In this document: positions 21,138-31,249 of the stretch, in pieces
How positions within the stretch are numbered: position 1 is the stretch's first letter
Layout of the letters: every line of letters starts with the position of its first letter
Source of the DNA: Gryganskiella cystojenkinii
Taxonomy: Eukaryota > Mortierellomycota > Mortierellomycetes > Mortierellales > Mortierellaceae
Reading direction: 5' to 3'
Length of the DNA stretch: 38,040 nucleotides
NCBI GenBank assembly: GCA_015852425.1
Contig: JAAAIG010000308.1
Span: 1-38,040 of the forward strand
Translations under genes and position numbers: made by a program
Notes under the pieces: model-generated
The model's database searches: none
Seen by the model: the letters and a program-made list of their open reading frames with translations, nothing else
What the model was told of the DNA's origin: nothing

Positions 21138-22993
21138 ATGGTCAAGAAGTACGTTCTCGTCTCTGGAGGTGTCATCTCTGGTATCGGCAAGGGTATCATT
21201 GCCTCGTCCACCGGCCTCTTGCTCAAGACCATGGGTCTTAAGGTTACCTCAATCAAGATTGACCCCTACCTCAACATCGATGCTGGAACCCTTTCTCCTC
21301 TTGATCACGGTACATTACAACTCTCTTTCGCATCGTTTGCCTTCTTTGACATGTTGACATGTCGAAAAGAAGAATGGATGAATGTCTTCTAGTTTGTTTG
21401 GTCACTTATGGATACTGACAACGAACAAACAAACCTTCCTTACTAATAGGTGAGGTCTTCGTCTTGAACGACGGTGGAGAGGTCGATCTCGATCTCGGCA
21501 ACTACGAGCGTTACCTCGACGTTACCTTGACCCGCTCCAACAACATCACCACTGGCAAGATCTACAGGGACGTCATTGAGCGTGAGCGCAAGGGAGATTA
21601 TCTCGGCAAGACCGTTCAGGTCGTCCCCCACATCACGGATGCCATTCAGGACTGGGTTGAGCGCGTTGCTACCATCCCTGTCGATGATTCTGGTGAGGAG
21701 CCCGATGTCTGCATCATCGAGCTTGGAGGTACCGTCGGTGATATCGAGTCTGCCCCCTTCGTTGAGGCCATGCGTCAGTTCCAGTTCCGTGTTGGCCATG
21801 AGAACTTTGCCTTGATCCACGTTTCCTTGGTCCCCACCATTGGATCTGTTGGCGAGCAAAAGACCAAGCCTACTCAGGCTTCCATTCGTGATCTCCGTGG
21901 TTTGGGTCTCACTCCCGATCTCATTGCCTGCCGTTGTGAAAAGACTGGATTGGATGAGGGTATCCAGGCCAAGATCTCGATGTTCTGCCACGTCCAGCCT
22001 AACCAGGTTCTTGCCGTCCGTGACTGCAACTCTGTCTACCACGTTCCCGAGCTCTTGAAGGACCAGGGTCTCGTCGACTTTTTGTGGAAGCGTTTGAACA
22101 TTGAGCAGACCATCAGCATCTCTGCACCATTGAAGCAGAAGGGATCCGACATGTGGAAGAAGTGGAACCAGTTGACCTCTGCTCAGGAGCGTCTTCACGA
22201 TACCGTCACCATCGTTTTGGTCGGCAAGTACACCAACCTTCAGGATTCCTACGCCTCGGTCGTCAAGGCCTTGGAGCACGCCAGTTTGAACTGCCGCAAG
22301 AGATTGGTCATGAAGTGGGTTGAGGCCTCTGACCTCGAGCCCGAGACCCGCTCTGCCAACCCTGTCAAGTACCACGAGGCCTGGCAAGATCTTTGCTCTG
22401 CCCAGGGTATCCTTGTCCCCGGTGGATTTGGTAACCGTGGTGTTGAGGGCAAGATTGCTGCTGCCAAGTGGGCTCGTGAGCAAAAGGTTCCTTACCTCGG
22501 AATCTGCTTGGGTCTCCAGATTGCCGTCATTGAGTTTGCTCGTAACGTCTGCAACATGCCCGAGGCCAACTCAATCGAGTTGGACGAGAACACGTCGACC
22601 CCCGTTGTTGTCTACATGCCCGAGATCAGCAAGACTCATCTTGGAGGTACCATGCGTCTTGGATCCCGCCCCACCGAGTTCCAGGCCGGTACTGAAGACT
22701 CGACCATCCGCAAGTTGTACGGAGGTGGATCGACTGTTTTGGAGCGTCATCGTCATCGTTATGAGATCAACCCCGAGCTCATTGAGAAGTTTGAGGCCAA
22801 GGGCCTCAAGTTTGTCGGCAAGGACGAGACTGGTCAGCGTATGGAGATTGTCGAGTTGGCTGATCACCCTTACTTCTTGGGTGTCCAGTACCATCCCGAG
22901 TACTTGACCCGTCCCTTGAAGCCCTCTGCTCCCTTCATGGGTCTTATCCTCGCTGCTACTGGCGATCTTAAGAACCACCTTGCCACTCTTTAA
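21138..22993 (+). CDS. URA7: CTP synthase
   Basis: Two exons (21138..21309, 21450..22993) in phase 1 give 571 residues (family ~550-600). It amidates UTP to CTP using ATP and glutamine. The N-terminal synthetase domain opens with [17 protein letters not shown] and has [11 protein letters not shown] and the [13 protein letters not shown] block. The class I glutamine amidotransferase domain has its triad: Cys410 in G-I-C-L-G-L-Q, and His539/Glu541 in Q-Y-H-P-E-Y. The gene has strong C/G-ending codon bias, suggesting high expression. A long frame on the opposite strand is only a by-product of that bias. Yeast has two paralogues (URA7/URA8), so the symbol is by family, not proven orthology. Confidence 0.95.
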
Positions 22994-23829
22994 ACTCGAG
23001 CCACTGTCCTTTTCATCAATTTCATATCCTTTCTTCCTTTCACTTTTTTTTCGCAAAAGGCCGTTTTCAACTTGTACAATATTCATTAGTTCTCTTCGTT
23101 TTTTTGTTTTCCTGTTTCATTTTCATTTTTTTTTTACTATCATATCCAGCATCAAACAACAGCGTCCCATTGACCACATTCTTTCTTCTACGACAAGCAA
23201 TTGCATATTCCTCGTAGTAAAGAGTAGAAAGACTCACAAATAATAATGAAAACCCAAAAACACAGAAACACAAAGAAGGATTGAGGATGCCATGGGAAAA
23301 AAAGAACAAAGTCAGCCTGGCTGAAGAATCAGGCGCGAGCCGGGTTGTTGGGCTAACAATGCTTCTGTATCCCTAAAGGCGAAATAGGCATGAGAGGGAT
23401 GATGACTGGGAAAGGGAACAAGGTCGAGCATACAGTATCAGGAGTAAAAACGTGAACGCGAGAGCGATTTGCCGAGCTTTGGTGCTATCTGGGTCTTTTT
23501 ATTCCCAAAAGTGGAACCCTAGCCTCCCTTGGCAAACTCTCTTTGGAGCTCTCTGTTTTTTCCACAAAGCACAAACACCCCTGCTTTTGTCACTCTCTCT
23601 GGATCAGGACCCCGCCTCACTCCACGCAGGCACAGGGCAAAGGACGGGAGTCAGGAGACCATAGGACCCTTGACTTCAAAAAAGTCGGCATCCATCCTTT
23701 TTGCTTTCAAAGTGATTGACATCCTCCTCTCTTTCTTCATTCAATCCTCAGCTCCAGTCACTCTCTCAAAATCGACATCATTTCCATTACCATCTCTTTA
23801 AGTGCGCTTTATCCTCCCTCCCCGGTCTG
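22994..23829. other. Intergenic between CTP synthase and the PDH phosphatase gene
   Basis: Contains the T-rich 3' flank of CTP synthase and a pyrimidine-rich leader before the ATG at 23830. The phosphatase frame stays open upstream to about 23716 but has no ATG there. No other gene or structured RNA is seen. Confidence 0.45.
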
Positions 23830-26109
23830 ATGTCGCTCCGGCTCTCGGCTCTCCAGTCCCTGACCCGCTATCCTCGGTCAGGAACGTTGACTGGTCTCCA
23901 AAGAACAAGCGGAGGAGTGTCATTCTTTTCCACCTCCATCCCTCCTCATAACCGCATCCGTCCGACCTTGACCGTCAGTCGTCCCAAACGCACACATCCA
24001 ACAACTACAACAACATCCACTTCAACTCCTCCACATCAGCAGACAAAGCAGGAGGTTTTGCCACCAAACTCATCTACTACTCATCCCTCATCCACCTCAA
24101 GCTCACCAGTCAGTCGCATCACCCCACTCAGACCCACCGACGCCCTGAAAAACGGTCATCCCAAAAACGAACCACAGCATCGTCATCAACAACAACGGGA
24201 CCCTCGCTCTCAACAAAACCGTGACCCTCGTCAGTCTGGAGGACGATTCAACCCTTGGTTACATCACCTCGTCGAGAACCGTCGAAACGCTATCCGAGCC
24301 TTTGTCTTTGGAACCATTCTGTCCGGAACTGCAATCGGTGTCTACAACCTTGCGTTCTCGAAGAGTCCAGTTGCGGCCGGTTGGCAACAACTTCAACAGG
24401 ATTTTATGGCCGTTGCTCGCGCGTCTTTGACTCAATCCATCACCCCATCTGATCCCTCACCAGCAGCAGCAGCTTTGAGCAATACCAGTCGATCCTTCTC
24501 CAGTGGTCCTGCCGAGAGCCCCTTTACCATCGGACGATTCGAAAAGAAGATCAAGATGCTGTCATCCGAACAAGTGGAAGAACGTCTGGCTCACAACCAG
24601 AGATCCTTCAAGATCTCACCCGATGCAGTAGCGACACGCAAGGACAAACCAAACCAAGATCTGATCCTTGGCTATTGTATCAACCAGGTCGCATCCAACA
24701 ACCCGGTCGAGGACGATCTATCTGCGCATGTGATCCGAGGCAAGGACGGAACGATTGACAAGGTCTTTTTCGGCATCTTTGATGGTCACGGTGGCTGGTG
24801 CTGTTCTCAAAAGGTCGCTCAGGAATTAGCCCCGACGGTTGCAACAGAACTAGATGCGGTCAAGGAACGTCACGATATCATGGCCATCATGGAGGCGATC
24901 GAAAATGGGTTCTTGAAACTGGATGACAAGATTGTGAACCAGACTGTTCAGACTGTCCTCGAGTTTCCCTCAAGACCCCTGGCCTGTTCGAGTCTCTTGC
25001 CTGCGATCGCAGGATCGTGCGCACTTCTGGCCTATGTGGATGCAAAGGAGAAGGATCTCTATGTGGCTTGTACTGGTGACAGTCGTGCAGTTATGGGTGT
25101 CTATGAAACTTCGGCCACGGGTGGTCATTCCTGGAAGGCTGTACCCTTGTCGTTTGACCAAACTGGCAGGAACCGATGGGAGGTTCGAAGGCTTCAAGAG
25201 GAGCATCCTGGTGAAGAAAACACTGTCGTCATGCGAGGTCGTGTTCTCGGTGGTCTTGGTAGGTTGGGAGTGGCTTTCGATCTTCTTTTTTTTTTTTTGT
25301 CAACAGTTAATTATGAAGCCTAACAGCATATTGCACGTCTTTGATTAGAACCAACTCGTGCCTTTGGAGATGCTCGTTACAAGTGGTCCAAGGAGATCCA
25401 GGAACGAGTCTTCCAACTCTTCCCCTCTTATCGCCAACCGCACCGCAACTACCATACACCACCCTATGTCACGGCAAAGCCTGTGGTGAAGCATCACAAG
25501 ATTCGCCCCGAGGATCGGTTCTTGGTTATGGCTACGGATGGTCTCTGGGATAAGTTGACGTCCGAGGAGGTTGTCCAGTTGGTTGGAGATTTACTCGATG
25601 GCAAAAAGGGTGAAGAGAAAGTGGTCCTGAACCGGGAAGAGCTTGGCTTGATCAAGAGCAAGATCCAGACCCTCAAAGGCGTGATCACTGGCAAGAAGGA
25701 GGATCAGAACGAGGAAAGCCAGGAGTTGACACCCGCAAACTTGCCACCCAAGGGACCCGCAAGTCAGATCCGTCAGTTCACATTCAAGGATCCCTCGAAT
25801 GCCTCGACTCACTTGGTTCGAAACGCTCTCGGCGGAGGCAATGAGGACAAATTGGCGGCAACACTTTCGATCCCTTCACCCATGAGCAGAGTTTACCGAG
25901 ATGATATCACAGGTATAGAGCTTGACACATTTATTCTTTGTGGGCTTTTATGAGGATGTTTTGTACGCAAACGTGTAAAGCTAACACGCTCTCTTTTTGT
26001 TTCTTTTTTTTTTTATAAAAAAGTCACCGTGATCTTCTTTGGTCATCAAGATACCAAGGTGGCATTGTCGAGCGCGCAGAACAACGATGGACTTGTAGAC
26101 ATTATTTAG
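23830..26109 (+). CDS. PTC5: Mitochondrial pyruvate dehydrogenase phosphatase, PP2C family
   Basis: Three exons (23830..25258, 25349..25912, 26024..26109) give 692 residues. It is a metal-dependent (PPM/PP2C) phosphatase expected to dephosphorylate and activate the E1-alpha subunit of pyruvate dehydrogenase. The N-terminus is Arg/Ser/Thr-rich like a mitochondrial presequence. A long Thr/Pro/Gln-rich stretch follows, then one membrane segment at about 155-176, an arrangement known for Ptc5. The catalytic motifs are all there: F-G-I-F-D-G-H-G-G (Asp318), C-T-G-D-S-R-A, R-A-F-G-D, A-T-D-G-L-W-D and a C-terminal R-D-D-I-T-V-T-V. A Glu/Lys insert of ~60 residues before the C-terminus is usual for PDP-type members. 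The symbol is by domain layout. Confidence 0.9.
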
Positions 26110-26350
26110 AAAGCCTTCCGAGTTTAAAAAATTGCAAAGGATAAATGACGCTTTTCGTGTTTTGCGCTCTTTCTCTTCTGCCTCTCCCTCTCCCCTCCAC
26201 CTTCAATTCCAACCCGCAACCCGTAACCCATGCGTGTCTATTCTCTTCATCTTTTCCCACACTCCTTCCTATCGTCAGCAATCACGATTGCTGATACTCC
26301 CACGTCCTCTCATCGTAATAACAAGGTGCGTCATTTTCATTAATCGCCAT

Positions 26351-26520
26351 GCAGAAACATCTTGTCATTAGCAGTGTGCTTCTTTAGCTCTAGCAAATTT
26401 AATGAGTCTCTCGTAGACTCCTGGTTTGCCGACCGGGAAGTGATTGCGACAGCGGTGGTCGTCATTGGAGCTATTGTGGCATGTGCTTTATCCGGCGCCA
26501 CAGGCTCTTTTGTCTGATAT
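26351..26520 (+). repeat. 170-bp direct repeat, copy 1
   Basis: Nearly identical to 26538..26707 over 170 bases, with only about three or four mismatches. The two copies are separated by 17 bases that form an imperfect palindrome (AATGC...GCATT). Copy 1 has a stop soon after its start in the frame used by copy 2. Such high identity beside decayed sequence points to a recent duplication. Confidence 0.92.
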
Positions 26521-26537
26521 AATGCATGGCGCATTAA

Positions 26538-26707
26538 GCAGAAACATCCTGTCATTAGCAGTCTGCTTCTTTAGCTCTAGCAAATTTAATGAGTCTCTCG
26601 TAGACTCCTGGTTTGCCGACCGGGAAGTGATTGCGACAGCGGTGGTCGTCATTGGAGCTATTGTGGCATGTGCTTTATCCGGCGCCACAGGCTCTATTGT
26701 CTGATAT
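26538..26707 (+). repeat. 170-bp direct repeat, copy 2
   Basis: Second copy of the duplication. In one frame it encodes K-F-N-E-S-L-V-D-S-W-F-A-D-R-E followed by a hydrophobic Val/Ile/Ala stretch. That frame continues, after a TGA at 26702, into the pseudogene just downstream. This suggests the repeat was once coding sequence of the same gene. Confidence 0.92.
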
Positions 26708-27348
26708 TTATGCGATACCTACAGTTTTGGTGTACGCGATATGTTGACTAAGCCAATGGTGACTCTAATGGATTGAAAAAACGGTGTGGACATAGACACA
26801 GACCTGGCACTGAGCTCATGCGAAATGGCAGATAGATCGGCTTTCTGGAGGTAAAGGCCCCCGGCAGCAGCCATACCGTGAGAGAGTACCTGCAAGATTA
26901 TTGGAACCTGGCAAATTTCTCCAAAGATGCCATCGATGACTTTCTCCAACAAGGCGTTCGAATTACCTGTGTGGCCGCAGTACAATTGTTCAGTAAGTTA
27001 TTGTCTCAAAACATGTGCTGCGCGCCTTGGTCGTATCTTCACTACCTAACTGGGACCTCTTCTTTCCTTGGTCACTTTCTCTGTTACCAAGAACACCATC
27101 TAAGTTTGTACACGATGCAATACCTCAATGGACTCTACCACTGGTCACTCTCCTGCACAGCATACCTCCCTCGCGATCAACAGGATTCTGGTCTGGCATC
27201 GTGTATTCGACTGCTCAAAACAACACACTTGAGGTATAAGAAAGACAACTTGGTACAGCACATGTTATTGATAGGAGGAAAGACATCATTACAACGACTT
27301 CGTCGTTGGAAGAAGAACGAATACGACTGCTCAACACACTTGATGTAA
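26705..27348 (+). pseudogene. Decayed gene of unknown family with an EVK (PD-(D/E)XK-like) motif
   Basis: Protein-like sequence broken by several lesions. One frame gives G-V-R-D-M-L-T-K-P-M-V-T-L-M-D, a TGA, then K-N-G-V-D-I-D-T-D. After a frameshift at about 26800 it continues G-T-E-L-M-R-N-G-R, a TAG at about 26833, then I-G-F-L-E-V-K-A-P-G-S-S-H. From there it is open to 27348, with a good 99-nt, phase-1 intron at 26993..27091 (GTAAGT donor, CTAAC branch). The E-V-K at 26848-26856, followed by a helical Tyr/Asp/Lys block, resembles the nuclease-like domain of large fungal repeat families with a PD-(D/E)XK core. That assignment is from memory of motif style and is tentative. No start codon region is recognised. 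Confidence 0.5.
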
Positions 27349-27456
27349 ACATGTGTGTGGCGTAGATTGATAGGCCGTCCAGAAGCGATTATCTGTAGAC
27401 GTTTTTGGATACAATTGACACCAATCCGCTGCCGCGAACGCCTCCCAGGGTCGAGT

Positions 27457-27957
27457 ATGATGAAGAGCCAGATTGCAGCCGACCGTACTAGATTACTGTA
27501 CATCCAGCAAGCGAAAGAACGCGTTCTAATGTCGACACTGACCTGACAGTCTCTGTCGTCTAGTCCAGTATGATGAAGATGGCGTCCAGCCAGATTGCAG
27601 CCGACCATTCAATATTACTGTACGCATAGCAAGCGAAAGAACATGCTCTAATGTCTACAGCTGACCCGAGACTCGATTCACTGATGAAGAGCGCGTGCAG
27701 CCAGAATGCAGCCAACCATCCAAGATTACTGTACATCTAACAAGGGAAGAAGCATGTTTTAATGTCTACAGCTGACCTGAGAGTCTCTGAATTCACCTCC
27801 GTCTCGTCTGGTCCAGTGTGATGAAGAAGGCGTCCAGCCAGATTGCGGTCAATCATCAAAGATTACACCTAGCAAACGAAGGAACTTGTTTTTATGTCTA
27901 CCGCTGACCTGAGATGAGAAAGTAATCTGAATTAACCTCCGCCTCGTCTTAGGGAGG
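27457..27957 (+). repeat. Diverged tandem array, four units of about 110-140 bp
   Basis: Units start at about 27457, 27570, 27681 and 27820. Each runs TGATGAAGA..., CCAGATTGCAGCC..., GATTACTGTAC..., AGCAAGCGAAAGAAC..., TAATGTCTACAGCTGACC. The last two units carry an extra CACCTCCGTCTCGTC-like segment. In one frame three units translate to variants of V-Q-x-D-E-E-G-V-Q-P-D-C-S-Q-P-S-x-I-T-V, now with stops. This suggests a protein repeat that has decayed, or a noncoding satellite. Confidence 0.75.
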
Positions 27958-28435
27958 CACTTACTTTACCTGCATAGCATGGTGAGACTCTCAATAAACG
28001 TCAAAACAAGCTGAAAAGCTTCCAACGATTTCTAATGGAGGAGAGAAAGAGCTGACATTGGAAGCAAGTTTTATCTGGACGATGATGTTGGCTTGAGGAT
28101 AAAAAAATTAGAGGATGCAATCAACAGCATAGAGAGGCTATTATCCACTTTAAGGCTCTTATTGTACGACGTCTTTGCCCGAATCTCTCCTCTTGTCTTT
28201 GCCTCCAGATCCTGTGACGAAGACAAAAACTTACAGTCGCGTGACTGACTGCAAGAGATGCTCCCTCTTGACAGTGAAAACGAAGTTCAAAGGCGAAAAA
28301 TATATCAACAGTGAAAGAGCAATTTATTTTTCGGGAGCTGAGAGACTACCTCCAGTGGGCGAAAAAGCTGCTTGTAAAAATTGACGAAAAAAGACCGAAA
28401 TCCAGGTACTACACCACACCGCGGGTTCCTCTCCT
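27958..28435. other. Intergenic remnant before the F-box gene
   Basis: No gene seen. The sequence is A-rich with short frames only and lies between the decayed tandem array and the 3' end of the F-box gene; it is probably degraded sequence of the same island. Confidence 0.35.
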
Positions 28436-30236
28436 TTAGCGCGACATGTAAACTCGAGTGTTGATCTCCAGATCTCGAGACCAGGTCGGGTTCATTTGTA
28501 TCGCCTCGCCAGCCTCCAAAAGATCAATCATATCATCGATTAGTCCCCAAAGCGATCGGGGCGGTCTCTCCTGCTCGTTCAGTCTCCGGAAACACTCTTT
28601 GGTCCGTTCCGCGTCCTTGTGATTCAAATCAAAGGACGTTCGAGTCCAGGACTTCAACGCCGTGAACTTTGCACTTGAGGAACAGCCCGCAGTCCGGATC
28701 AGACTCGAATAACTCGTGCACTTGAAATACCAGGACATCTCGGCCATGATATCTGCAACTTCCGTCGCGTTCATGTTGGCCTTGCCCTGGATGTACTCTT
28801 CACAGAGTTTGGAATCCTGTCGAAGGGTCAAACCTCGTTGATCCAACAGTGTCTTGATCATCCGAACGCGACCCCGCCGAAGATCCTCTCGTCGATAACC
28901 CTTATCAAAGGCTGCGACACCGACGTCACCTCCAAGCAAGGACCGGATCACCTCGAGCTTCCGCTTGTTTTGACGGCGGGCCAACCTGATCTGGGTGATG
29001 GGCCATCGATCAGGACCACCCTTCTCGGCCTGATCTTGTTGCAACTGCTCTCGGATCTCGAGGTTGTATTGATCCCTTTGGATCCGGGGAATCAACTTTT
29101 CATACACGCGAGTGTCCTTTGCGGAGCAGTGCATCGTTTCAGGGTGCTTTGCAAAGTAACTTGTCCGACAAGGTAGACACATCCAGGATTTGCCAATCCT
29201 GTCCTGACGGTAGACAAAAAGAGGGTATCTCTCTTGGAAACCTGCGGATTTCGTCAGACAGAGATCACAGATCACGACGGCGTGACCGAGGACAAGGTCC
29301 ATAAAACTCGTGATTGTTCCTCCAGGACGACCGAGTTCACACTTTAGAGCAAGGTCTTGCCAGAGTGAGAGACCGTGGATGCGGGTTTTCCAGTCCAAGG
29401 AGACTCGTTGGAGGAGGGCGAGCCTCGAAGGCGGGACGTGAGACAAGATCCCGGTCTTGATGGCGTCAGGGAGGAGCGTCCAGCTCAGAGGTTGACTACC
29501 AAAGGTCGGGGAAGGCAGTGCTGGTCGTTGTTGTTGCTGTTGTTGTTCATCTGCTATCTTGTTTAGTGGTTTTTTGCCAGGAGTTGCGTGCACTATCGTA
29601 AGGTAAGGTGGTTATTTGTGCGTACACACAAAATAAAAGAGATGTTCAGCGCACGTATCTTTTGTTTTGCAAACATCTGCTTCAAGAGTGATATTTCTTT
29701 TGTACCTTTCGATTCCTCATCGCTGTCGTCCCAGAGAAGCTCATCTTCCTCATCGGTAGGGCTAGGGCCAGGGCCAGGGTCAGAGCCGTCGTCCAGTCGG
29801 ATTCTCCTACGAATATTTTGGAGGCAAGTAGGTATGGGATATGAGTGAGCCTGTCGCCCGATTTTTTTTTTTTTCGGCGCGTTCTAAGGTGTGGCGCGAG
29901 ATTGGTACTGTAAGAGCGTGGGGAGGGCCAGAGAAAACCGCTTACTTTGATTGTTTCATGGTGAGCTGGTGAACAAGAGTTTGAAGGGAGGCCTTTGAAA
30001 TCGAAGTTTGTGCAGAAATGGGCGAGAGTGGGAAGAGGAAGGAAAAACGAAAGGAAGTGAAGAAAAAAATACCACAACAAACAGAGGATCAACTCTCCAT
30101 TCACATATTGGCGCGTCAAATTGCAATAGCAATCAAGCAAGCTTTTGTATTGGTTTGCAGCTTGTACATCTGAGAGCTCTACGTTGAGGACATCGAGCAA
30201 GTGTGTTAGGAGTTTCTTTTTTCGGCTAACGGACAT
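28436..30236 (-). CDS. F-box protein with a four-cysteine zinc cluster
   Basis: Four exons (30236..30105, 29992..29946, 29806..29706, 29592..28436) join in phase to 478 residues. The N-terminal ~60 residues are helical and probably coiled-coil. An acidic Gly/Pro segment and a short Gln run follow. The F-box lies at about 129-175 (L-P-D-A-I-K-T-G-I-L-S-H-V-P-P and W-K-T-R, then L-W-Q-D-L). Cys202/Cys205 and Cys232/Cys235 (C-D-L-C and C-L-P-C) may bind zinc. The C-terminal half is helical and Arg/Lys-rich with no domain I recognise. F-box proteins usually select substrates for SCF ubiquitin ligases; the target is unknown. The exon 1 donor (GTGAAT) is not a perfect consensus, so the N-terminus is less certain than the large last exon. 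Confidence 0.72.
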
Positions 30237-30385
30237 ATTGGTACACGTAGTGTTTGCCAAAGATCACGAACGACCCCCGGACACGCTGGAATTGGTCCTG
30301 GTTGCAGGATCCGAGGAAGGGTTCTTTTTTTTACTTTGTCACAGCTTGATTTTCGTGCATGGGGAGAGTACGACAAGAAATCAGA

Positions 30386-31003
30386 CTAATGATCGATCAC
30401 CTTCTTTCGAAGAGACTCGAGGCCCTTGGCACCATCATCACCACTACCGTTCGTGTCATCGACACTCTCGCTCAAAGACAGCGAATAGATCATCTCCCGT
30501 TCCTTGGCCTTGATGAAATCTAGTGACTCTTCAAAGTACTGGAGACACTTGTCAGGGAAATCGTTCGCCATGTATTCTTCTCGGGGGATCTCACGGGGGC
30601 GGAACTTGGCTGCACGGGCAATGGCTGCCGCGCTCGAGGTGGAAGCTGAGAGCATGGTCAATACTGGTGTAGCAGCTGTAGAAGGAGTCAGGGTGTCACG
30701 AGGAAATGAGGGTGTAGTCGTCTTCGTCATTGTTTGATCTGCTTTTCGGCGTCCATGGTCGCTAACGGGAACAGCAGTCTCAAAAGAGGTCGTGTTGGAC
30801 GAAGAAGAGAGACCGCTCGAGGTACTTGTAGAGGATGGGATACTGGAACCCGCGGGGAAGTCGCCAGGCCGAACGGAGTTCAAAGAATCAATAGTTGATC
30901 GAAGGTCATTGCTGGTTCTACGAACGATGTTGGGGGTGCCGCCAACGTTGACGCGAGGGTTCTGTCCAAAGTTGGGACGATGATATCGGTTACGTGGGTA
31001 CAT
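30386..31003 (-). CDS. Hypothetical protein, 205 residues, Ser/Thr-rich
   Basis: Single-exon frame from an ATG at 31003. The N-terminus M-Y-P-R-N-R-Y-H-R-P-N-F-G-Q is followed by a low-complexity Ser/Thr-rich middle. A C-terminal acidic helix follows, built around P-R-E-I-P-R-E-E-Y and F-P-D-K-C-L-Q-Y-F-E-E-S-L-D-F-I. I do not recognise a family. The gene sits between the F-box gene and the CYK3-like gene, all on the minus strand, with ~150 and ~250 bases between them. The conserved-looking C-terminal helix and clean frame make it likely real; the frame stays open upstream without another ATG. Confidence 0.62.
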   Translation of the reverse strand: MYPRNRYHRPNFGQNPRVNVGGTPNIVRRTSNDLRSTIDSLNSVRPGDFPAGSSIPSSTSTSSGLSSSSNTTSFETAVPVSDHGRRKADQTMTKTTTPSFPRDTLTPSTAATPVLTMLSASTSSAAAIARAAKFRPREIPREEYMANDFPDKCLQYFEESLDFIKAKEREMIYSLSLSESVDDTNGSGDDGAKGLESLRKKVIDH

Positions 31004-31249
31004 TTGGCAAAACGGGAAAGGAGTGGGGAGAGCGTAGAGGTCCAGAGAGGTGTGAGGAGAGAACAAGAAGAGGAAAACACGCTCTTCTGGAAGAAGAGTA
31101 GCAGGGTATAGACTGCGTGAAGGAGGCACGGAAGGACGTTGAGGGATGAAGAAACTGTGATTGCATCACAAAGCTTAACAGATGCTCGAGAGCGCAGTGG
31201 TGGCGAAATTTTATTTTTTTATTTTTTCCATCAAGAGTAGGATGTCGTT

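Noticed and set aside
21443..22483. A 346-codon open frame on the minus strand
   Set aside because: It lies entirely opposite the CTP synthase coding exon; the biased codon use of that gene removes stops on the other strand. The translation has no domain.
23716..23829. Upstream extension of the PDH phosphatase
   Set aside because: The frame is open, but it begins with TTG and has no ATG before 23830; the protein from 23830 already starts with a mitochondrial-type N-terminus.
27457..27957. CRISPR-like array
   Set aside because: Units are over 110 bp, diverged throughout and have no constant repeat with unique spacers; the genome is eukaryotic.
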